The position numbers and the translations under genes were made by a program. This document shows positions 30,446-37,927 of a DNA stretch of 64,000 nt, one piece after another. This DNA is from Pseudonocardia endophytica. GTDB lineage: Bacteria > Actinomycetota > Actinomycetes > Mycobacteriales > Pseudonocardiaceae. The stretch is taken from positions 372,001-436,000 of the forward strand of contig NZ_SMFZ01000001.1 of the NCBI RefSeq assembly GCF_004339565.1, in the 5' to 3' direction. The notes beneath the pieces are model-generated. The model did no database searches. It was not told where the DNA came from and worked only from the letters and a program-made list of their open reading frames with translations. Each line of letters begins with the position of its first letter. Position 1 is the stretch's first letter.

Positions 30446-32523
30446 CCGTCGTCGAACCCCGGGCCATGGGGACCGACCTGCACCGGATCGAGGGTCCGGC
30501 CAAGGTCACCGGCACGGCCCGGTACTCCTACGAACAGCACACCGACGCCCCGCTGTACCTGATCGGTGTGCCCGCCACGATCGCCCGCGGCACGGTGACC
30601 GATGTGGACACCGTCGCTGCGGAGGCGGTGCCCGGTGTGGTCGGGGTGCTCACCGCGGACTCGGCGCCGCGCCTGGCCGACACCTCCGACCCGGAGCTCG
30701 CGGTGCTGCAGTCCCGCGAGATCCGCTACCGCGGCCAGTACGTCGCCGCCGTGATCGCCGAGAGCCAGGAGGCGGCCCGCGAGGCGGCCGACCTGGTGGC
30801 CGTCTCCTACGACGAGCAGCCCGCGACGACCGCGTTCGACGAGCGCTCCCCCGAGACGTACGCCCCGGCTCGGGTGCTGTTCTTCCCGACCGACACCGTC
30901 ACCGGCGACCCGGACGCCGCGCTGGCGGCCGCGGACGTCTCGGTCCGCGCGACGTACCGGACCCCGGCCCAGCACCACAACCCGATGGAGCCGCACGCGA
31001 CGGTCGCCTGCTGGGCGGGTGACGAGGTGACGGTCTTCGAGTCGACCCAGTCGGTGGCCGCGTCGCAGGAGGCCATCGCCGGGCTGTTCGGGCTCGAGCC
31101 GGGTGCCGTCGCGGTGCTGTCGCCGCACGTCGGGGGCGGGTTCGGGTCCAAGGGCACGCGGCATCCCGGCGCCGTGCTCGCCGTCATGGCGGCCCGGACC
31201 GTGCCCGGCCGCGCGGTGAAGCTGGCGCTGTCCCGTCGCGAGATGTTCGAGACCACCGGCTACCGCCCGGCGACCGTCCAGCACATGGCGCTCGGTGCCT
31301 CGGCCGACGGGCGGATCGAGGCGCTGGTGCACGACGCCGTCGAACCGACGGCCCGCACCCGCGAGTTCACCGAGCCGGCCGCCGTCGTCAGCCGGCACCT
31401 CTACACCGCGGCGAACCGGCGCACGACGCACCGCCTGGTGCCGATGGACGTGTCCGGCCCGACGTTCATGCGCGCACCCGGTGAGGCTCCGGGCAGCTTC
31501 GCCGCGGAGTGCGCGATGGACGAGCTCGCCGTCGCTCTGGGCATGGACCCGATCGAGCTGCGGGTGCGCAACGAGCCGGAGACCGACCCCGAGCACGGGC
31601 TGCCGTTCTCCAGCCGCAACCTGGTCGCCTGCCTGCGCCGCGGCGCCGAGCGGTTCGGCTGGGCCGACCGCGACCCCACCCCGCGCGCCCGGCTCGTCGA
31701 CGGGTGGTGGCGCGGCACCGGCGTCGCGGCGTCGTTCTTCCCGACGTTCCGGATGCCGGGTTCGACGGCGGTCGTGCGGTTCCGTGCCGACGGGGGCCGC
31801 TACGAGGTGCTGATCGGCGCCGCGGACATCGGGCAGGGCGCCCGCACCGTGCTCACCCAGATCGCCGCCGACGCGCTCGGCGTCCCGGCGAGCCGGGTGG
31901 ACGTCGCGATCGGGGACACGGCACTGCCGCACGCCACGATCGCGGGCGGGTCGACCGGCACGAGCTCGTGGGGCACGGCCGTGGTGGACGCCGCCGAACG
32001 GTTCCGCGACAAGTACGGCGAGGATCCGGACGACGGCGACGAGGCCGACGGCATGGCGCCCGACAACCCGTGGGCCGCGGAGCGGGCGATGGGCGCCTAC
32101 GGCGCGCAGTTCGCCGAGGTCGCCGTGCACGCCGACACCGGGGAGGTCCGGGTGCCGCGCATGCTCGGCGTGTTCGCGGCCGGGCGGATCATCAACCCGC
32201 AGACGGCGCGCTCGCAGTTCCTCGGCGGCATGGTCTGGGGCCTGTCGATGGCCCTGCACGAGGAGAGCGTGCTCGACCCGCGTACCGGGCACTGGGTCAA
32301 CCACGACCTGGCCGGTTACCACGTCGCCGTGCACGCCGACGTCGGCGAGATGGACGCGGAGTGGGTCGACGAGGACGACCCCTACGTGAACCCGATGGGC
32401 GCCAAGGGAATCGGCGAGATCGGCATCGTGGGGGCGGCGGCCGCGATCGCGAACGCCGCCCACCACGCCACCGGTGTGCGGGTGCGGTCCCTGCCGATCA
32501 CGCTCGACGCGTTCCTGACGTGA
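30442..32523 (+). CDS. Molybdenum hydroxylase, molybdopterin catalytic subunit (PaoC/YagR-like)
   Basis: The 693-residue catalytic subunit hydroxylates an aldehyde or aromatic ring carbon using water. Motifs are HVGGGFGSKG, the arginine-bearing FMRAPGEAPGSFAAE, ADIGQGARTV, and GAKGIGEIGIVG with the catalytic Glu. Pterin contacts are spread along the chain as in the xanthine oxidase family. Length fits PaoC rather than full xanthine dehydrogenase. It ends 1 bp from the convergent dioxygenase gene. No XdhC/PaoD-type sulfuration chaperone is nearby. The true substrate is unknown; aldehyde oxidation is a family-based guess. Confidence 0.92.
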   Translation: MTVVEPRAMGTDLHRIEGPAKVTGTARYSYEQHTDAPLYLIGVPATIARGTVTDVDTVAAEAVPGVVGVLTADSAPRLADTSDPELAVLQSREIRYRGQYVAAVIAESQEAAREAADLVAVSYDEQPATTAFDERSPETYAPARVLFFPTDTVTGDPDAALAAADVSVRATYRTPAQHHNPMEPHATVACWAGDEVTVFESTQSVAASQEAIAGLFGLEPGAVAVLSPHVGGGFGSKGTRHPGAVLAVMAARTVPGRAVKLALSRREMFETTGYRPATVQHMALGASADGRIEALVHDAVEPTARTREFTEPAAVVSRHLYTAANRRTTHRLVPMDVSGPTFMRAPGEAPGSFAAECAMDELAVALGMDPIELRVRNEPETDPEHGLPFSSRNLVACLRRGAERFGWADRDPTPRARLVDGWWRGTGVAASFFPTFRMPGSTAVVRFRADGGRYEVLIGAADIGQGARTVLTQIAADALGVPASRVDVAIGDTALPHATIAGGSTGTSSWGTAVVDAAERFRDKYGEDPDDGDEADGMAPDNPWAAERAMGAYGAQFAEVAVHADTGEVRVPRMLGVFAAGRIINPQTARSQFLGGMVWGLSMALHEESVLDPRTGHWVNHDLAGYHVAVHADVGEMDAEWVDEDDPYVNPMGAKGIGEIGIVGAAAAIANAAHHATGVRVRSLPITLDAFLT

Positions 32524-32524
32524 G

Positions 32525-33391
32525 TCAGGCCGGCTGGAGGACGAAGTCGTAGCGCGCCTCCAGCCACGGCACGTCGGACGTCCCGCCGTCCGGCGTCGGG
32601 CCGGGCTCGCGCTCCTCGAACGAGACGACGAGCTCGCGCTTGACGCCGAACACGACGTCGGAGTCGAGGTACTCGGCGCCCTCGCGGAACAGGTGCGTGA
32701 TCAGCGGCTCGTAGCCGGGCACGGTGATCATGAAGTGGACGTGCGCCGGCCGGTAGTGGCTGATGTCGGTCCGGTGGATCAGCGAGCCGACCGGGCCGTC
32801 CATCGGGATCGCGTAGCCCAGCGGGGCGATCGTGCGCAGGCAGTACGCGCCGTCGGACCCGCTGTGGTACTTCGCCCGCAGCCGCGCCTCGTCCACCGGG
32901 AGCTGCGACTCGTAGTAGCCGTCGGCGTCGGACTGCCACACGTCGAGCAGGGCGTTCCCGACCGGCGTCCCGTCCAGCGAGCGGACGGTGCCGTGCACGT
33001 AGAGCGGATCGCCGGGCAGGCCGTCGGACATGTCCTCGCCGAACGCCTTCTCCGGCGAGCCCTCGATGTGGAACGGGCCGAGGACGGTGGCCGGGGTGGC
33101 GGACGCGTCGAACCGGTGGTTCTGCTGCACGACGAGCATCGACAGGCCCAGCACGTCGGAGGCGAGGATGAACTCCTCGCGCTTGTCGTCACTGATCTGG
33201 CCGGTGTCGGTGAGCCAGCGGATCGCGGCCATCCACTCGGGTTCGGTCAGCTTCGTCTCGCGGGCGAAGTCGTGCAGGTGGCGTACGAGCGCGGTCATCA
33301 GCTCGGCCGTGCGCGGGTCGTGCGCCGTCGCCCAGCGGGACGCCGCGACGTCGGTGATGGTGTCCTCGGTGACGGTGGTGGGTTGCGTCAC
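32525..33391 (-). CDS. Intradiol ring-cleavage dioxygenase (catechol/hydroxyquinol 1,2-dioxygenase family)
   Basis: The 288-residue Fe(III) enzyme opens a catechol- or hydroxyquinol-type ring between the two hydroxyls. The N-terminal alpha-helical dimer domain (residues 15-100) precedes a beta-sandwich. Ligand positions are visible as the Tyr in DADGYYESQ and HYRPAHVHFMI with the His pair. The GTG start overlaps the upstream gene stop (TGCAGTGA), with GGAG before it. The full N-terminal domain favours hydroxyquinol/catechol over protocatechuate enzymes. It is the last gene of the CaiB / citrate-lyase-like operon. Confidence 0.88.
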   Translation of the reverse strand: MTQPTTVTEDTITDVAASRWATAHDPRTAELMTALVRHLHDFARETKLTEPEWMAAIRWLTDTGQISDDKREEFILASDVLGLSMLVVQQNHRFDASATPATVLGPFHIEGSPEKAFGEDMSDGLPGDPLYVHGTVRSLDGTPVGNALLDVWQSDADGYYESQLPVDEARLRAKYHSGSDGAYCLRTIAPLGYAIPMDGPVGSLIHRTDISHYRPAHVHFMITVPGYEPLITHLFREGAEYLDSDVVFGVKRELVVSFEEREPGPTPDGGTSDVPWLEARYDFVLQPA

Positions 33392-34194
33392 TGCAGCTCC
33401 TCGGCGGTCGGGACAGGGCGGTACGGAACGGGGTCGACGGGCCGATTGTGCAGGTCCACCGAGTCGTAGATCTGGCGCGCGACGGGGTTTCGGAGCTCCT
33501 CGGCGAGTTGTCCGATCAGTCCGGCCGTCCGCGCGAGCAGCGCGAACCCGCGCAGCAGCTCCAACGGTAGGCCGAGGTCGGCCAGTGCCGCACCGCAGAC
33601 GCCCGCGCCGTTCAGCGGCAGCGTCCGCCCGAGCACCTCGGGGTGCACCCGGCCGATCGCCGCGAACAGCTGCAGGTGGGGTCCGACGAGCGACTCCTGC
33701 CCGGCGATCGCATAGAGCCTCCGGGTGCGCGGGTCGCCGTCCTTGTGCACCGGGTGGCCGAGGCCGGGGACGAACCGCTTCGCCTCGCGCTGCGCGCGGA
33801 CCACCTCGAGCGCGAGCGCGTCCCACCCGGCGTCGTCGGTCGGCACCGTTCCCGGGAGGTGCGCGTGCAGGAACTGCCCGCAGTCCTCGGTCACTCCGAG
33901 GAACCGCGACCCGCCGCCCAGTAGCCCCGCCGCGAGCGCGCCCTGCACGGAGTCCGGGGCGGACAGGTGCGTGAGGCGGGTGACGATCGCCGTCGGGGTG
34001 AAGCCGTGGTCGGCCAGCGCGGCCAGCACGGCCTCGAACACGCGGGTCTCCCCGGGCGTCGGCCTCCGCTGGGTGGCGAGCCAGAACGCCAGCTCGCCGA
34101 ACCCGACCTCGCCCATCACGTCGTCCGCGAGGTCGTGGCCGAGCAGCGTGATCGTGTCCTTCGTGGACGAGCCGAGTGCGGTGGGGTAGGTCAT
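33388..34194 (-). CDS. Citryl-CoA lyase / citrate-synthase-family protein
   Basis: The 268-residue protein is shorter than citrate synthase (about 370-430) but retains its C-terminal core. That includes FVPGLGHPVHKDGDPR with the catalytic His and ELRNPVARQIYD near the end. Short stand-alone members of this fold are annotated as citryl-CoA lyases, cleaving or forming a C-C bond in a CoA thioester. It sits between a CaiB-type CoA transferase and an intradiol dioxygenase, with ATGA overlaps on both sides. That suggests it processes a CoA-activated ring-cleavage product. Confidence 0.82.
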   Translation of the reverse strand: MTYPTALGSSTKDTITLLGHDLADDVMGEVGFGELAFWLATQRRPTPGETRVFEAVLAALADHGFTPTAIVTRLTHLSAPDSVQGALAAGLLGGGSRFLGVTEDCGQFLHAHLPGTVPTDDAGWDALALEVVRAQREAKRFVPGLGHPVHKDGDPRTRRLYAIAGQESLVGPHLQLFAAIGRVHPEVLGRTLPLNGAGVCGAALADLGLPLELLRGFALLARTAGLIGQLAEELRNPVARQIYDSVDLHNRPVDPVPYRPVPTAEELQ

Positions 34195-35324
34195 GCGTCG
34201 AGCCACTTCCGTACGTCGTCGCCGTGCTCGTCGAGCCGCGGCGGGGGCAGGTGGTAGGCGGCGGGCGTCGCGGAGAACCGGATCGGGTGCCGCGTGGTCG
34301 GCAGCGCCCGGTCGCCCTCCCCCACGACGACGACCGGTTCCAGCCCGAACCGCTCGGCCGTCGCGAACCCGCCGTCGATCGTCTGGATCGGGCCGCAGGG
34401 CACGCCGGCCGCGGTGAGCAGCTCGAACCACTCCACGGCCCGGCGCGTGGTCAGGCGCTCCACGAGCAGCGGGCGGAGCTCGTCGCGGTTCGCCGTGCGG
34501 TCCGCGTTGCGCGCGAACCGCGGGTCGTCGGCGACGCCGTCCAGCCCGAGCACGTCGCAGAGCTTGCGGAACTGGCCGTCGTTGCCCGCGGTGACGATCA
34601 GGTCGTCGTCCGCGGTCGGGAACGGCTCGTACGGGAACACGCTGGGGTGCGCGTTGCCCATCCGGTACGGCACGGTGCCGGACGCGACCCACGCCGAGCT
34701 GTGGTTGACCAGGCCGGACAGCGCCGAGGACAGCAGGTTGACCTCGACGTGCTGGCCCTCGCCGGTCTGCTCGCGATGGCGCAGCGCGGCCAGGATGCCG
34801 ATCGTCGCGTGGTTGCCGGCCATCACGTCGAACACCGAGATGCCGGCCCGGTAGGCGGGCCCGTCCGGGTCGCCGGTGAGGCTCATCAGGCCGGAGATCG
34901 CCTGGACCATGAGGTCGTAGCCGGGCACGTGCGCGCCGTCGCCGGACCCGAACCCGCTGATCGACGCGTAGACGACGCCCGGGTTCGCCTCCTTCACGCA
35001 TCCGAAGTCGAGGCCGAACCGGGTCATCCCGCCCGGCCGGAGGTTCTCGATCACGACGTCGGCGCGGGCGACGAGATCGCGGGCGACGGCCAGGTCGTCG
35101 GCGTCCCGCAGGTCCAGCGCGATCGAGCGCTTCCCGCGGTTGATCCCGAGGTAGTAGGTGGACTCGCCGTCGCGCTCCGGCGGCATCCAGGTGCGGGTGT
35201 CGTCGCCCGCGGGGCCCTCGACCTTGACGACGTCGGCTCCCATGTCGGCGAGCAGCATCGTCGCGTACGGCCCGGCCAGGATGCGGGAGAAGTCCGCCAC
35301 CAGCACACCGTCCAGGGGACCCAT
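34191..35324 (-). CDS. CaiB/BaiF (class III) CoA transferase
   Basis: The 377-residue enzyme moves CoA between carboxylic acids. Family features are VLVADFSRILAGPYATMLLADMGADVVKVE at the N-terminus, GINRGKRSIALDLR, the nucleophilic Asp region GYDLMVQAISGLMSLTG, and HPSVFPYEPF. The ATG at 35324 was chosen for its GGAAGGACGG site; an earlier in-frame start would overlie the regulatory repeats. It is the first gene of the three-gene operon ending in the dioxygenase. Donor and acceptor are unknown. Confidence 0.9.
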   Translation of the reverse strand: MGPLDGVLVADFSRILAGPYATMLLADMGADVVKVEGPAGDDTRTWMPPERDGESTYYLGINRGKRSIALDLRDADDLAVARDLVARADVVIENLRPGGMTRFGLDFGCVKEANPGVVYASISGFGSGDGAHVPGYDLMVQAISGLMSLTGDPDGPAYRAGISVFDVMAGNHATIGILAALRHREQTGEGQHVEVNLLSSALSGLVNHSSAWVASGTVPYRMGNAHPSVFPYEPFPTADDDLIVTAGNDGQFRKLCDVLGLDGVADDPRFARNADRTANRDELRPLLVERLTTRRAVEWFELLTAAGVPCGPIQTIDGGFATAERFGLEPVVVVGEGDRALPTTRHPIRFSATPAAYHLPPPRLDEHGDDVRKWLDA

Positions 35325-35337
35325 ATCCGTCCTTCCG

Positions 35338-35369
35338 TCCGCTCCACGGACAGCTGTCCGCTCCACGGA
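35338..35369. promoter_or_regulatory. Tandem 13-bp repeats, probable IclR operator
   Basis: TCCGCTCCACGGA occurs twice, at 35338-35350 and 35357-35369, with starts 19 bp apart, just upstream of the CoA transferase ATG. Each copy is a TCCG-N5-CGGA semi-palindrome. Tandem imperfect palindromes are common targets of IclR-family regulators, and an IclR gene lies directly upstream. Confidence 0.6.
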
Positions 35370-35394
35370 TGGTTGCGCGCTCACGCTCGTCCCG

Positions 35395-36201
35395 TCAACC
35401 CGCTCCGAGCGTGACGTGCGGCAACGTCTCGCGACGCGCGAGGTCGGCACTCATCTCCCCCGCCGCCCGCAGCAGCAACGGCAGGTGGTGGTCGACGAGG
35501 TACTCGACGGACGTCTCCGCGGCGTGGCAGTTCACGTTCATCCCGGCCACGACCCGCCCCTGCCCGTCGCGCAGCGGTGCGGCCACCGATCGGATGCCGA
35601 GCGTCAGCTGCTCGTCGGTGAGCGCCCATCCCCGGGCCCGGACCCCGGCCAGCTCGGCGTCGCGCTCCTCGCGGGTCGGTCGCCAGCGCGGGACCAGCCC
35701 GGACCGCGTCGGCTCGGCCAGCACCCGGTCGAGCTCGTCCGACGGCAGCGCGGCCAGCTGGACCTTGCCCAGCGACGTCGGCAGCGCCGGGAACCGGGTC
35801 CCGATCTGCACGGCCAGCGAGACGATCTTCGGGACCGACACCCGGGACACGTAGACGATGTCCGAGCCGTCGAGCTGGGCGATCGAGCAGGACTCCCCGG
35901 TCTGCCGGACGAGCCGTTCGAGGTGCGGCCGGGCGATGTCCCACAGGCCCATCGACCCGATGTAGGCGGCGCCGAGGTCGAGCACGCGGGGGGTCAGGAC
36001 GTACCCGGCGCGCGCGGGGCGCACGTACCCGAGGTCGATCAGCGTCAGCAGGATCCGCCGCGCCGTCGGGCGGGCGAGCCCGGTCGCGGACGCCACCTCG
36101 GCGAGCGTCATCTCCGGCCGTTCCGGGCCGAACGCCGCGACGACCTCCAGGCCGCGAGCCAGCGCTTCGATGAAGTCGGGTCCCGCACCCTCGCGTGGCA
36201 T
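35395..36201 (-). CDS. IclR-family regulator (PcaR/PobR-like)
   Basis: The 268-residue protein has a winged helix-turn-helix N-terminus (LARGLEVVAAFGPERPEMTLAEVASATGLARPTARRILLTL) and a GAF-like effector domain with CSIAQLDGSDIVYVSRV and the C-terminal GIRSVAAPLRDGQGRVVAGMNV. PcaR/PcaU/PobR members activate aromatic-acid degradation genes. It diverges from the amidohydrolase gene and precedes the CoA transferase operon on the same strand, with palindromes in both gaps, so it likely controls both. Confidence 0.9.
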   Translation of the reverse strand: MPREGAGPDFIEALARGLEVVAAFGPERPEMTLAEVASATGLARPTARRILLTLIDLGYVRPARAGYVLTPRVLDLGAAYIGSMGLWDIARPHLERLVRQTGESCSIAQLDGSDIVYVSRVSVPKIVSLAVQIGTRFPALPTSLGKVQLAALPSDELDRVLAEPTRSGLVPRWRPTREERDAELAGVRARGWALTDEQLTLGIRSVAAPLRDGQGRVVAGMNVNCHAAETSVEYLVDHHLPLLLRAAGEMSADLARRETLPHVTLGAG

Positions 36202-36325
36202 CGCCCACCGTCCTGTCCGCATCCCGGAATATCGACCGCTGAGCGTACGCGACAGCCCACCGTGACTCCAGACGGACGCTTGACGCCGCACCTACCTGTT
36301 CAGCAAGCTCGCGTATCCGGCATCG

Positions 36326-36344
36326 GACCGTCGAGCGGACGGTC
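36326..36344. promoter_or_regulatory. Perfect 7-bp-arm palindrome between IclR and amidohydrolase genes
   Basis: GACCGTC-GAGCG-GACGGTC forms a 19-bp palindrome 36 bp upstream of the amidohydrolase ATG, within the 178-bp divergent gap. The spacing suits an operator or activator site for the adjacent IclR protein. Confidence 0.5.
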
Positions 36345-36379
36345 GTCCGGAACTACTGCGGCGCGAAGGAGCGACGATC

Positions 36380-37819
36380 ATGACCAGCTCGACGGAGGGC
36401 CCCGTCGTCCTGCGCGGTGGCCTCGTACTGACGATGGACGACGGGCACCGGGTGCTGCCGGGCCACGACGTGCTCGTCGTCGACGGGCGGATCGCGGAGA
36501 TCGGTCAGGGGCTCGCCGTGCCGGAGGGCACGACCGAGGTCGACGCGGCCGGCGGCATCGTGATGCCCGGCATGATCGACACGCACCGGCACATGTGGCA
36601 GACCGCGATGCGCGGCTACGGCGCCGACTGGACGCTCACGCAGTACTTCGTCTGGTACTACCTGGAGTGGGGCACGATCTTCCGCCCAGAGGACGTGCAC
36701 GCCGGGAACCTGCTCAGCGCGATCGAGGGCCTCGACGCGGGCGTCACGACCACGGTGGACTGGTCGCACGGGCTGCAGACCCCGCAGCACGCCGACGCTG
36801 CCGTCGACGCCCTGACCTCGACCCGGGGCCGGTTCGTGCTCGCCTACGGCAACATCCAGGACGCGCCGGCGAGCTGGACGGCCGACCCCGGCTTCCGCGA
36901 CTTCGTGACGCGGCGGATCACCCCCGGCGACGACATGCTCGGCTTCCAGCTCGCGTTCGACGTGACCGGCGACCCGGCGTTCCCGGAGAAGCCCGCGTTC
37001 GAGGTGGCCCGCGAGCTCGGCGTGCCGGTGAGCACGCACGCGGGCGTCTGGGGCGCGACGAACGACGACGGCATCCGGCTCATGCACGAGCACGGCTTCA
37101 TGGGCCCGGACACGGTCTACGTGCACGCCGCGACCCTGTCCGAGGACTCCTACCAGCGGATCGCCGCGACCGGCGGCTCCGTCTCGGTGTCCACGGAGAG
37201 CGAGCAGAGTGCCGGCCAGGGCTACCCGCCCACCTGGGCGCTGCGCTCGCACGGGATCCCGGTGTCGCTGTCGATGGACACGTCGGTCTGGTGGAGCGCG
37301 GACCTGTTCTCCGCCATGCGCACCACGCTCGGTGCCGACCGCTCCCGCGAGCACCTGGAGGCGCACGCCCGCGGGGAGACGGTCACGCAGGCGGCGCTGC
37401 GCGCGGAGCAGGTCGTCGACTGGGCCACCCGGGGCGGCGCCCGTGCGATCGGCCGCTCGGACCTGGGCAGCCTGGAGCCGGGTAAGCGCGCCGACGTCGT
37501 CCTGATCAAGAACGACCACTCGCCGGTCTCGTTCCCGCTGCTCAACCCGTACGGACACGTCGCGTTCCAGGCGCAGCGCGGCGACGTGCACACGGTGCTG
37601 GTGAACGGCCGGTTCGCCAAGCGCGACGGGCGGCTCGTCGACGTGGACCTGGCCGCGACCCGCGCGGAGGTGGAGCGGACCGTCGAGCACCTGCGGTCCA
37701 CGCTGGGCGAACAGGCCTGGCAGGCGGGCATGAACCCGGAGATCCCGGAGACCAAGATCCTCGACAACCCGTACCAGTACACGGAGTACCAGAGCGCGAC
37801 GACGCACGAACGGCGGTGA
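36380..37819 (+). CDS. Metal-dependent amidohydrolase / deaminase (TrzN/AtzA/SsnA-like)
   Basis: The 479-residue enzyme has the composite domain of amidohydrolases: an N-terminal beta part (LRGGLVLTMDDGHRVLPG), a TIM barrel, and a returning beta part (RADVVLIKNDHSPV). Zinc or iron ligands are seen in DTHRHMWQ, VSTHAGVWG, the HAATLSE region and SMDTSV. Homologues deaminate or dechlorinate nitrogen heterocycles (triazines, guanine-like rings) or act on ureido compounds. The HAATLSE segment keeps the ligand His and Glu. Divergent from the IclR gene and close to the hydroxylase genes, it may act on an N-heterocycle; the substrate is not evident. Confidence 0.88.
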   Translation: MTSSTEGPVVLRGGLVLTMDDGHRVLPGHDVLVVDGRIAEIGQGLAVPEGTTEVDAAGGIVMPGMIDTHRHMWQTAMRGYGADWTLTQYFVWYYLEWGTIFRPEDVHAGNLLSAIEGLDAGVTTTVDWSHGLQTPQHADAAVDALTSTRGRFVLAYGNIQDAPASWTADPGFRDFVTRRITPGDDMLGFQLAFDVTGDPAFPEKPAFEVARELGVPVSTHAGVWGATNDDGIRLMHEHGFMGPDTVYVHAATLSEDSYQRIAATGGSVSVSTESEQSAGQGYPPTWALRSHGIPVSLSMDTSVWWSADLFSAMRTTLGADRSREHLEAHARGETVTQAALRAEQVVDWATRGGARAIGRSDLGSLEPGKRADVVLIKNDHSPVSFPLLNPYGHVAFQAQRGDVHTVLVNGRFAKRDGRLVDVDLAATRAEVERTVEHLRSTLGEQAWQAGMNPEIPETKILDNPYQYTEYQSATTHERR

Positions 37820-37850
37820 TCCCTCCCGCCGTAACTACCGTATAGCGCAT

Positions 37851-37875
37851 CCCGGGGCTTGCCACAAGACCCGGG
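37851..37875. promoter_or_regulatory. Rifamycin-associated-element-like palindrome upstream of helR
   Basis: CCCGGGGCTTG-CCA-CAAGACCCGGG has 11-bp arms with one mismatch. Its centre, GGGGCTTG-N3-CAAG-CCC, corresponds to the rifamycin-associated element (RAE) recalled from actinomycete rifamycin-response genes. It lies 53 bp upstream of the GTG, just after a TATAGC that could be a -10 element (37841-37846). Confidence 0.7.
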
Positions 37876-37927
37876 TGCGGGCGCAGAATTCCCGACCGTT
37901 GCCGGTGGACTGCGGAAACGGGGGCAC

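Noticed and set aside
33388..35001. A 537-residue in-frame extension of the citrate-lyase-like protein
   Set aside because: Its first half is the shadow of the CoA transferase gene on the same strand in another frame. The ATG at 34194 with ATGA overlap is the natural start.
37859..37927. Earlier in-frame start for helR
   Set aside because: It would place the first codons inside the palindromic RAE-like element and add 23 residues unlike HelD N-termini. The GTG at 37928 fits the family start (SDHGYDGELHSEREY).
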